IMG/VR virus record: IMGVR_UViG_3300030098_005107
Span: 1-46,948 of that record
Source of the DNA: a virus
DNA length: 46,948 nucleotides
Strand: one strand, 5' to 3'
The position numbers and the translations under genes were made by a program. The notes under the pieces are model-generated. The model was not told the origin of the DNA and searched no databases. It saw nothing but the letters and a program-made list of their open reading frames with translations. Of the stretch, positions 40,473 to 46,544 are shown one piece after another; positions within the stretch are counted from its first letter, which is position 1, and every line of letters begins with the position of its first letter.

Positions 40473-41060
40473 TCAATAAATACTCATACCACCACATTCT
40501 TTTAAGAAGTTCACAAATCTTTGAACATTCTCTACATCAAATGGATAGCATTTACTGAAGTTTTCTGTTTCTCCTGTTTTATCACAGACATTACATTCTT
40601 TCTTCTTTTTATGTCCTCTATTATTACCATTACATCTACTACATATTTCATTAGGAAGAGCATCTAGCTGAGCTTGATAATGGTCTTTATATCGTTGACA
40701 AGAACCATCATCTATATCTGCTTGTAATAACTCAGCCATTTCAAGACATACTTCTTCATCATATTCATGACCGTCATTATATGTACCAGCCTGCCATTCT
40801 TCATCAGTTAATAGATGTTCGCATACTTCATAACAATATTGCCACAGTGGTCTCCACCACCATACATTATTACGAAAATATACACCACAGTTAGATTCTT
40901 GCTCATCATCGTGCTCTTTCCAATATAGCTTTTCTTCTTTTTCCCAATCTTTATGTTCTTCTCTTTCATTCCAAGGCACAGTACGCCATTTCTTTAACAT
41001 TGGAAAATCATCTACAGTTGTATTATACTTTGGGTTTAACCCACTCACATCGAAACCCAT
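40473..41060 (-). CDS. Conserved phage early protein with a zinc-finger pair
   Basis: 195 residues from the ATG at 41060 (MGFDVSGLNPK), which overlaps the previous stop (TAATG) and follows GGAGGA; a slightly longer start at 41075 is less likely. The N-terminal part has the repeated phage phrase FDVSGLNP and VYFRNNVWWWRPLW, seen in a widespread family of unknown function. Near 140-160 two CxxC pairs (CSRCNGNNRG, CNVCDKTGE) form a DnaJ-like zinc finger. Probably nucleic-acid or protein binding. Confidence 0.65.
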   Translation of the reverse strand: MGFDVSGLNPKYNTTVDDFPMLKKWRTVPWNEREEHKDWEKEEKLYWKEHDDEQESNCGVYFRNNVWWWRPLWQYCYEVCEHLLTDEEWQAGTYNDGHEYDEEVCLEMAELLQADIDDGSCQRYKDHYQAQLDALPNEICSRCNGNNRGHKKKKECNVCDKTGETENFSKCYPFDVENVQRFVNFLKECGGMSIY

Positions 41061-41329
41061 TATTTTGTCCTCCATACTCTTATAGCTACAGGCTTTTCAG
41101 AAGAGCCCTCTATAGTTCTAATAGTATATTTCCGCTCAGTACTAGAATTTAATCCATAAACATAAGACCTTACACTTACAGGACTGAAATCTGGTGTATT
41201 TCCATTAATATAGAAACTATCAGTAACTTCCAGGTTCTCCATAAAGGCATATTTATCTGTACTACGAGTCCATTTTAACTCAGGAATTGGCACATTTTTC
41301 TCTATTGTTATTACATTAGTATTCTTCAT
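41060..41329 (-). CDS. Small conserved phage protein (DUF7303-like)
   Basis: 89 residues. It contains the phrase NVPIPELKWTRSTDKYAFME, then DSFYINGN, a beta part (VRSYVYGLNSSTERKYTIRT), and ends in VAIRVWRTK. This IPxP, GDSF and RVWR ordering is characteristic of a small phage protein family of unknown function. It is coupled to the next gene by TAATG. Confidence 0.6.
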   Translation of the reverse strand: MKNTNVITIEKNVPIPELKWTRSTDKYAFMENLEVTDSFYINGNTPDFSPVSVRSYVYGLNSSTERKYTIRTIEGSSEKPVAIRVWRTK

Positions 41330-41503
41330 CTATTCTTCTCCTTCTTGTTGTTCACACTCATAGCTATAATTATCAGCATATTCTTTATCTATCATATATT
41401 GTAGTTGTCCTACTATGCTGCGATAATTATCTTTTGCTAATCGTTGTAGTTTTTTATGATTATCAGGATGCATGTTTAATGATTTAAACTTAACTTTTAT
41501 CAT
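41330..41503 (-). CDS. Ribbon-helix-helix-like DNA-binding protein
   Basis: 57 residues; the ATG overlaps the upstream gene by 14 nt, and the stop lies directly beside the next ATG. It has a short strand (KVKFKSLNMHPDNHKKLQ) followed by two helices with RSIVGQLQYMID, the typical second helix of Arc/CopG-type ribbon-helix-helix proteins. It likely binds an operator as a dimer and could regulate this operon. Confidence 0.55.
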   Translation of the reverse strand: MIKVKFKSLNMHPDNHKKLQRLAKDNYRSIVGQLQYMIDKEYADNYSYECEQQEGEE

Positions 41504-41867
41504 CTTCAGCCTCCTTTATTGCTTTATTCATCTTTTTCTCTAATTCTTCTGCAGTATGAATAGGGTCAGTACCACTAGCAATAGTTTTAGCCATACTCTC
41601 TATACCTAGCTCTTGAATAGGTGTTAATTCTTTCTTAGCATTTTCTTCAGCTTGAGCCTTTTTAATATCTTCATCAGTCATTTCAAAGATGAACTCAATG
41701 TTGAAATCTGCGCTCCCATTATCTTTTTTACCTAATCTAATAGCAACAACGTGTCTTCCTGTTTTCTCTTCTACATCAAATATCTCTTTAGCAAACTTAC
41801 TCCTAAAGAAGAAACCTGATTTACAGGGACCATTATAACCATCTAACCAATATTCTCTCTCGTTCAT
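41490..41867 (-). CDS. Unknown early protein with a coiled-coil tail
   Basis: 125 residues. The N-terminal 70 residues form a beta-rich globular part (KSGFFFRSKFAKEIFDVEE, HVVAIRLGKKDNGS, FNIEFIFEMTDED); the rest is charged helix. A CAAGGAGATGAA site precedes the ATG. It resembles small phage proteins of unknown function; no motif can be assigned. It follows the tRNA gene in transcription order. Confidence 0.5.
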   Translation of the reverse strand: MNEREYWLDGYNGPCKSGFFFRSKFAKEIFDVEEKTGRHVVAIRLGKKDNGSADFNIEFIFEMTDEDIKKAQAEENAKKELTPIQELGIESMAKTIASGTDPIHTAEELEKKMNKAIKEAEDDKS

Positions 41868-41910
41868 TCTTTCATCTCCTTGCCTTATTAGGCTGTTTAT
41901 TTAGTCTTAG

Positions 41911-41982
41911 TGGCGGATGCAGGAGTCGAACCTGCTGTCTCTTGGTTATGAGCCAAGCGTGTAAACCGTTTCACCCCTCCGC
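41911..41982 (-). tRNA. tRNA with CAU anticodon (Met or Ile2), unusual acceptor stem
   Basis: The minus strand folds as a tRNA: a 5-bp anticodon stem CTTGG/CCAAG around CTCATAA (anticodon CAT), a 5-bp T arm GCAGG/CCTGC around TTCGACT, and a D arm GTG/CAC with the usual AAACGGTTTA loop. The acceptor core GCGGA/TCCGC is perfect, but the outer and inner pairs are irregular (A-C and G-A mismatches) and the linker to the D arm is one base short. It ends in CCA after GC. It lies alone between protein genes. The CAT anticodon could be elongator Met or, if lysidine-modified, Ile. Confidence 0.75.
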
Positions 41983-41992
41983 TATTAATTAT

Positions 41993-42583
41993 TTAAAATG
42001 GTAAGTCTTTGTCATCTATATATTTAAATGGTCTTCCATACTCATCATAATTCCAGTCTTCAGGATAATCAGCACTATCATCACCATCACGAGCAGCACG
42101 TTCACCATACATTTGATGAGCTAAATCTTTAACTAAGCCTTTAACATCAGTAGCTTTTACATCATCACTTATTGATAAGCCATAGATACATTGCTCAAGC
42201 CTATCTATCCGCCTCTCGTTATCTTTTATATCTTTTCCTAACATATTTATATCCATGCTGTCTTCTTTTCTTAACATAGTCACATCGCATTTCTGCTTAG
42301 ATTTAAGTAAGCGAAGGTCTTCAATTAACTTATCTATAGTTTCACCTAGATTTGAATCCATAAGCTTATTTAGTTTATGTTTATATAGCTCAACATCTTC
42401 ATCTATCCTGTCCATATTGCTAGTGTGACACTCTGCAGTATGATGACACCATCCTTCTAGTTGAGCTACAGTCTCTCGTACTTTATTAACACTATCTCTA
42501 ACTTGACCAATATTATACACAGTTAGGTCAGTCAATCCATCAATACCTAACCACTTACACAACCATTTTTTAATCGTTTTCAT
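41993..42583 (-). CDS. Coiled-coil early protein
   Basis: 196 residues. It begins with a hydrophobic, Trp-rich helix (KTIKKWLCKWLGIDGL), contains a long coiled coil (RDSVNKVRETVAQLEGW to KLIEDLRLLKSKQK), a second helix, and ends in an acidic tail with the SSB-like tip DDKDLPF. An AAGGAGACTAAAAG site precedes the ATG. The acidic, aromatic tail suggests it could dock onto a DNA replication or recombination protein. No family recognised. Confidence 0.5.
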   Translation of the reverse strand: MKTIKKWLCKWLGIDGLTDLTVYNIGQVRDSVNKVRETVAQLEGWCHHTAECHTSNMDRIDEDVELYKHKLNKLMDSNLGETIDKLIEDLRLLKSKQKCDVTMLRKEDSMDINMLGKDIKDNERRIDRLEQCIYGLSISDDVKATDVKGLVKDLAHQMYGERAARDGDDSADYPEDWNYDEYGRPFKYIDDKDLPF

Positions 42584-42606
42584 CTTTTAGTCTCCTTACT
42601 GTTTAA

Positions 42607-42894
42607 TTATTTCTTTGCAATCATTTCTACTGAGTTCTTTAGTTTCTCCCAGAACCAATGTTGGTCTGTATCAATAATATAATCCATATCTTCTGGGGTA
42701 AAATATATTGTAATATCAACATTAGGCATAAGTTGACAAACAATATCATAAAGAGCTTTTAAGTTCCAATTTACATTATTAGGCACTCCATCTGAATCTA
42801 CTGTTAATCGTTCTACTGCAGGTCTTTTACTATACTTTAACGGATTATACAATGTAACATCAGACAAACTACTTTTACTTAAATCAATTATCAT
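42607..42894 (-). CDS. Unknown small early protein
   Basis: 95 residues with strand-helix-strand pattern (IIDLSKSSLSDVTLYN, LKALYDIVCQLMPNVDITIYF, then WFWEKLKNSVEMIAK). A weak AAGGAGATAAAAAG site precedes the ATG. Function unknown; no motif. Confidence 0.45.
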   Translation of the reverse strand: MIIDLSKSSLSDVTLYNPLKYSKRPAVERLTVDSDGVPNNVNWNLKALYDIVCQLMPNVDITIYFTPEDMDYIIDTDQHWFWEKLKNSVEMIAKK

Positions 42895-42906
42895 CTTTTT
42901 ATCTCC

Positions 42907-43089
42907 TTAATCTTCTAAATTATAATAGGCAAATATGTGTAATGACATAACTAAGTAGAAACCTGCCATAAATACAAACGATGGCATCGGGTTTATATCA
43001 TTAACCATTTCATACACACCAACAAAGGCACAGAATGTACCAATAACAAAACATAAAGCAATACACGAAACACACAGTTTATTAATCAT
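42907..43089 (-). CDS. Small two-segment membrane protein
   Basis: 60 residues starting after AAAAGGAGATAAAAG. Two hydrophobic stretches (ISCIALCFVIGTFCAF-like at 5-24 and SFVFMAGFYLVMSLHIFAY at about 37-56) predict two membrane helices with a polar turn (EMVNDINPMP). Possibly a superinfection-exclusion or membrane-remodelling protein; no family recognised. The upstream 395 nt hold no gene. Confidence 0.55.
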   Translation of the reverse strand: MINKLCVSCIALCFVIGTFCAFVGVYEMVNDINPMPSFVFMAGFYLVMSLHIFAYYNLED

Positions 43090-43484
43090 CTTTTATCTCC
43101 TTTTGATTGAAATGCAACGAGGTGCAACACGGAGTTATCTAATAGATATCATGTCATCTTTATAGCCATTTGTATGGCAACCTCGTTATGCCCAGCCTAC
43201 TGAATGTTTAAGGGCTGTTTATACTATATAAAAGTCTTTATCGCTCGTTTAATCGTGGTTTATGAATGAACCCAAACATGTTGAAGGTGTCTTGTCGGAC
43301 TTGCGAAAGCCCACTGACAATCAACAACAGTCATCACGAAGTGAAGACACAATAAAGGAAGTAAAGAGAGAGAATGCCCCATATGGAACCTACCCCTAGT
43401 GATGAAGGCGATTGGACTTACATCTCTCTCCTAAGGAAGTAAGCTCCAAGGATGTAGAGTCCCTAGAGCTCGTAAGTTGGAAGC
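43090..43484 (-). ncRNA. Gene-free structured stretch, candidate RNA
   Basis: About 395 nt without an open frame of note. On the minus strand it shows a strong hairpin at 43292-43320 (UUGUC/GACAA plus GGGCUU/AAGUCC around UCGC), a second one near 43330-43348 (GUC, UCAC/GUGA), a perfect GCCAT/ATGGC at 43165-43178 enclosed by AACGAGGT/ACCTCGTT (43116-43123 with 43180-43187), and AGAGAGA/TCTCTCT pairing across 43367-43429. The density and nesting of stems point to a folded RNA. Position: just downstream of the first gene of the leftward operon. Possible roles are leader regulation, RNA-based inhibition of host defence, or processing. Confidence 0.5.
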
Positions 43485-43901
43485 CTAAGCGTTTGGCTGT
43501 TGAGGAGTAGCGTCTTGTGCGTTGGATGCTACTGGAAATTCTTGTTGAGCTTGAGCCCAAGTAAGAAGTCTTGGCTTGTCATCAACTACTAAGCATACTG
43601 CTGTATCGCCAAAGTCATCGGCATATATCTCTGCGGTAGCATCGTCGTCAGTGTTGAGCCAAAAGGTATGAATCACACCGTCTTTGATGTCGGATTTCTT
43701 TGAAGAAGTTTTGGTACGCAAGTCATAGCTAGAGTAAGATATGTTGGTATCTTGCCCACCGAATACATCAACTGGTTCTCTTGGAGTAGAATTTGAATAA
43801 GCCCAAGTAGAGCCATTTGAATGAGTAATCTTTTGAAGAGTCACTTGCACTGCGTTCAAGCCTTGAGATACAAGAGACTGTAGTATTTGTTCGGGTGTCA
43901 T
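43485..43901 (-). CDS. First gene of the leftward operon, unknown
   Basis: 138 residues from the ATG at 43901, chosen because GGAGGTGTT precedes it; upstream starts at 43949 and 43995 lie before that site. The product has a helical N terminus (PEQILQSLVSQGLNAVQVTL), then beta-rich sequence (STWAYSNSTPREPVDVFGG, IHTFWLNTDDDATAEIYADD) and a Gln-rich tail. No family is recognised. Being first in the early operon it should be expressed early, and may act against the host. Confidence 0.6.
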   Translation of the reverse strand: MTPEQILQSLVSQGLNAVQVTLQKITHSNGSTWAYSNSTPREPVDVFGGQDTNISYSSYDLRTKTSSKKSDIKDGVIHTFWLNTDDDATAEIYADDFGDTAVCLVVDDKPRLLTWAQAQQEFPVASNAQDATPQQPNA

Positions 43902-43935
43902 AACACCTCCTTTTGTTGTTAAAAGAAACGAAAAA

Positions 43936-43946
43936 TAACGCAATTT
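43936..43946 (-). promoter_or_regulatory. AAATTGCGTTA motif upstream of the leftward operon
   Basis: An 11-base motif read on the minus strand 35-45 nt before the first ATG of the leftward operon. The identical 11 bases occur on the plus strand at 44402-44412, directly upstream of the rightward operon. Paired use in front of both divergent units suggests a promoter or operator, possibly for the phage-encoded RNA polymerase. A related GCGTTA lies upstream of the Sak4-like gene at about 38500. Confidence 0.5.
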
Positions 43947-44035
43947 CATATAGGAAAAAGCGTATCATAGATGCGTTAAGATAATTGCTAGCCATGCACT
44001 AAAATCCTACAATTTTTGAAACCTTAATTTATCAT

Positions 44036-44065
44036 TTGGATATGTGATACGTGTCACAGTATATT
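44036..44065 (+). promoter_or_regulatory. Candidate sigma70-type promoter for the RNA at 44072-44190
   Basis: TTGGAT (44036-44041) and TATATT (44060-44065) are separated by 18 nt, close to the -35/-10 consensus and spacing, and would start transcription at about 44072, exactly where the first stem of the downstream RNA begins. The spacer contains the near-palindrome GTGATACGTGTCAC (44044-44057; 12 of 14 positions symmetric), a possible operator. Confidence 0.5.
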
Positions 44066-44071
44066 ACAAGC

Positions 44072-44190
44072 GGAGCAACCATTAGGTTATCACCCTTGAG
44101 GGTCTCGCAAACAAGTAAAGGGTCAGAAGTTGGGTTGCCACCTCAAATAGAGGTTTAAGGATTGTCCCCGATAGCTCCACAAATTTTTTT
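44072..44190 (+). ncRNA. Structured RNA with closing stem and three hairpins, next to the packaging genes
   Basis: Closing stem GGAGC (44072-44076) with GCTCC (44174-44178). Inside: AACC-ATTA-GGTT (44077-44088), ACCC-TTGA-GGGT (44092-44103) and ACCTC-AAATA-GAGGT (44140-44154). The segment 44075-44080 can alternatively pair with 44133-44138 (GCAACC with GGTTGC), so two conformations are possible. A T run (44184-44190) follows, as at a terminator, and a promoter precedes it. The product would be about 110-120 nt, similar in size to the phi29 packaging RNA, and it lies about 540 nt upstream of the terminase small subunit gene. Role unproven. Confidence 0.6.
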
Positions 44191-44401
44191 GATATAAGTT
44201 TTTGTATGGGTCGATTATCTACAGGTCCTAAGAACTCAAGATGAGATTGAGAATGTCGCCAATAGACTAATTAAGCTTGACGAACTGAAGACTACCACAG
44301 ATAGAGGGTACTGGCAAAAACGAAATTCAAAAATAAAGTTTTCTTCTCAGGGGCTCTCTCTATCTAATTGGAGCTTGCACAATTAATTTCTTTAGGGAAA
44401 T

Positions 44402-44412
44402 AAATTGCGTTA
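44402..44412 (+). promoter_or_regulatory. AAATTGCGTTA motif upstream of the rightward operon
   Basis: The same 11-base motif as at 43936-43946, here on the plus strand. The next bases give TACATT (44411-44416), a -10-like hexamer that would put the start only a few bases before the ATG at 44427. That would make the first gene's transcript leaderless, in keeping with its lack of a ribosome binding site. Confidence 0.5.
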
Positions 44413-44426
44413 CATTAAATTTAAAC

Positions 44427-44618
44427 ATGATTAACAATAAGAAAATTTATACTTTAGTTATATGTTTCAATGAAGATACTGAAGAGGTTGAATGGCTTCA
44501 GGAGACGATTGAGAAAGAGGAAGAGTTACCTGGTAATATATTTGAAACAAAGGATTTAACAGAGTTTGGTAAATATTTAAAGAATCTACCTGATATTACA
44601 GAGGTAGGAGAAGCATGA
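44427..44618 (+). CDS. Small acidic protein at the start of the packaging operon
   Basis: 63 residues. The N-terminal strand-helix (KKIYTLVICFNEDTEEVEWL) and acidic helix (ETIEKEEELPGNIFETKD) recall small phage proteins of unknown function. No Shine-Dalgarno is visible; the leader is AAATTTAAAC. Its end overlaps the next ATG (ATGA). Confidence 0.5.
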   Translation: MINNKKIYTLVICFNEDTEEVEWLQETIEKEEELPGNIFETKDLTEFGKYLKNLPDITEVGEA

Positions 44619-45334
44619 GAGAATATTACGTTAATAAAATAAAGCATCTTGTATATGATGATATATCTGAGGCTCCTAAGACAATCAAGGTGAAAGATGA
44701 TTGGCGAGCAGGGCAGGTGGGCGATTGGGTACAAACAGATGACAATTGCATCATTCAAGTTTTAAGACGAGGCAAGATGTTAAGAAAAAAGGGTACCCAA
44801 TACTATATAGGTACTTGCACGGGGACGTTTCCCGTTAGCAAGAACATAAAGATGGACGCTGATAGAAGGCCTAATATATACTCATTTAGTGGGTATGCAA
44901 CGCCTGATGAGGTCGTTCAAAACAGAAGAGAGATGACCGCAAACGAAAGATTGTTTGTAAACTATTTAACAGAAGGTATGCAACCTGATGAAGCATATAT
45001 GAGGGCATATCCTACTAATAACAGGTCTTACGCTAGAGGTAAGGCAGTTAGTTTAATAAGAACGGAGAGGGTATATACAGCTATGAAAGAAGAATTAAAG
45101 CCAGTAATGGATGAACTAGGTATAAGTGAAACCACTATACTTAGGGATATTAATACTATAGCAACTACAGCAGAGAGAGAAGATACACGACTTAAAGCAT
45201 TGTTTAAGTTATCTGATATTATGGATTTAGAAGATAAAAATGCAGCTAAAGTACAGCAGGTTACAGGAGTCCAGTTTCAAGGATTTACTAATGATATGCT
45301 GGAAAGTGCCGAAAGAAAGAAGCTAGATAAGTAG
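44615..45334 (+). CDS. Terminase small subunit candidate
   Basis: 239 residues. The N-terminal half is a beta domain (GDWVQTDDNCIIQVLRRG, YYIGTCTGTFPVSK). The C-terminal half carries the small-terminase helix-turn-helix layout: MTANERLFVNYLTEGMQPDEAYMRAYP, then RTERVYTAMKEELKPVMDELGISETTIL. The phrase 'LTxxE..Fv..yl' followed by AYxRAYP is the usual start of terminase small subunits, which recognise packaging sites and regulate the large motor subunit. The gene is translationally coupled to its neighbours (ATGA and a stop overlapping GTG). The large subunit is probably outside the window to the right. Confidence 0.75.
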   Translation: MREYYVNKIKHLVYDDISEAPKTIKVKDDWRAGQVGDWVQTDDNCIIQVLRRGKMLRKKGTQYYIGTCTGTFPVSKNIKMDADRRPNIYSFSGYATPDEVVQNRREMTANERLFVNYLTEGMQPDEAYMRAYPTNNRSYARGKAVSLIRTERVYTAMKEELKPVMDELGISETTILRDINTIATTAEREDTRLKALFKLSDIMDLEDKNAAKVQQVTGVQFQGFTNDMLESAERKKLDK

Positions 45335-45696
45335 TGTACGAATATAAGGCAAAGCTAAAAAGAGTTGTGGATGGTGATACCTGCGATGCTTACATAGATT
45401 TAGGATTTGATGTATCTGTAATGAAACGCATTCGATTTATGGGTGTTGATACATGGGAATCTAGGACGAGAGATTTGGAGGAGAAAAAGAAAGGTTTGGC
45501 CGCCAAAGAATTTACCAAGAAAATGCTAGAAAAGAATGACGGATGTTTTATTATAAAGTCTCATGGCGTTGGTAAGTATGGTAGAGTTTTAGGTGAAATC
45601 TTTATAGAGGGGGAGGAAAAGTCTCTCAATGAAATTTTAAAAGATAAGGGCCATGCATATGAATATCATGGTGGAAAAAAGAAGGAGTTTAAATAA
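45334..45696 (+). CDS. Staphylococcal nuclease-like (TNase) protein
   Basis: 120 residues from GTG at 45334, whose G overlaps the previous stop. The catalytic residues align with staphylococcal nuclease: Asp15 (VVDGDT), Arg34, Asp39-Thr40 and Glu42 (RFMGVDTWE), and Arg84 (GKYGRVLGE), corresponding to Asp21, Arg35, Asp40-Thr41, Glu43 and Arg87. There is no signal peptide, so it acts inside the cell, perhaps on host DNA or during packaging, next to the terminase. Confidence 0.88.
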   Translation: MYEYKAKLKRVVDGDTCDAYIDLGFDVSVMKRIRFMGVDTWESRTRDLEEKKKGLAAKEFTKKMLEKNDGCFIIKSHGVGKYGRVLGEIFIEGEEKSLNEILKDKGHAYEYHGGKKKEFK

Positions 45697-46146
45697 ATGG
45701 CTAATTTAACGATACAGACACTAGAATTAATAACAATTAATGGTGAGGCTAATCGTATTTCAAATAAACAAATTATAACAGGTGTTACTAATATTAGTAA
45801 AAGGACAGTTACTTGCCCTACTGGGCAAACGACTACTGTCGCTGTATTTGCCAGTACTGTACATGGAGCTGATGGCGCAATAGATACTGAAAATTCTAAA
45901 TATATTAGAGTTAGAAATCTAACTTCTGGAAAGGATGTAGAGCTTGGAGTTATTGGCGCTGCGACTAATTACCAAGTAAAGTTAGCTGGCGGCCATCAAC
46001 ATGTACTTGGAAGTGCAGATGATTTAATGTTAGCTGAAGAAGATACCGACCCTAGTTTTGGAACGATGACTGATGTTTCTAAGATTCAAGTACGAAATGA
46101 TAGTGGTTCTAATGTTAATGTTGAAATATTTATAGCAAGCGCATAA
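45697..46146 (+). CDS. Beta-rich structural protein of the head module
   Basis: 149 residues starting one base after the nuclease stop. It is rich in Thr, Val and Gly with short strands (TVTCPTGQTTTVAVFASTV, SKYIRVRNLTSGKDVELGV), typical of small head or decoration proteins. It shows loose compositional similarity to the proteins at 253-1238. No catalytic motif. The stop overlaps the next ATG (TAATG). Confidence 0.5.
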   Translation: MANLTIQTLELITINGEANRISNKQIITGVTNISKRTVTCPTGQTTTVAVFASTVHGADGAIDTENSKYIRVRNLTSGKDVELGVIGAATNYQVKLAGGHQHVLGSADDLMLAEEDTDPSFGTMTDVSKIQVRNDSGSNVNVEIFIASA

Positions 46147-46541
46147 TGACAAAAAAAGAACAAGAAAATTTAATTAAAGAATCTCAGGCAGCTAATAAAG
46201 CTGTCTTAAATGTTATTCGTCCTCATTTAACAACGAAGCATAACCCTGAATTTGTTAAGGCATCTAAAGGAACTGCTTTTGAAAATATGCACAATGGAAC
46301 TTTAAAAGAGTTCTCTAGAGTTGTAGGCTCTTTAACCTCTCAAATGTATCGAAACTTTAGAGATGGTTGGAGGAATGTTTTTGGAGGTTCAAATGTGCAA
46401 CCATTTAAAAATAAGCCCTCTCAATATTTAAAGGAGTATATGGCAGATGCTCATGAAGCAGGCGCTAGAGCATTTGAAAAAGGGTTTACAGATAATTGGT
46501 TGAAATATAGATATATAAAGGAACAGGAAAATAAAGGATAA
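46146..46541 (+). CDS. Unknown helical protein of the packaging/head module
   Basis: 131 residues, mainly helical and basic (NLIKESQAANKAVLNVIRPH, EFSRVVGSLTSQMYRNFRD, EYMADAHEAGARAFEKGF). It is coupled to the preceding gene by TAATG. No family recognised; by position a head-assembly protein is plausible. Confidence 0.45.
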   Translation: MTKKEQENLIKESQAANKAVLNVIRPHLTTKHNPEFVKASKGTAFENMHNGTLKEFSRVVGSLTSQMYRNFRDGWRNVFGGSNVQPFKNKPSQYLKEYMADAHEAGARAFEKGFTDNWLKYRYIKEQENKG

Positions 46542-46544
46542 GGC

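Noticed and set aside
44072-44178. tmRNA or tRNA interpretation of the structured RNA
   Set aside because: The stems match in part, but there is no tRNA-like T arm, no CCA end and no tag frame. It also lacks the AGGGTGG-type core of T-box leaders.
44198-44386. 62-codon stretch free of stops between the structured RNA and the rightward operon
   Set aside because: It looks protein-like in places (DEIENVANRLIKLDEL) but has no usable start codon and no ribosome binding site. It may be a decayed gene.
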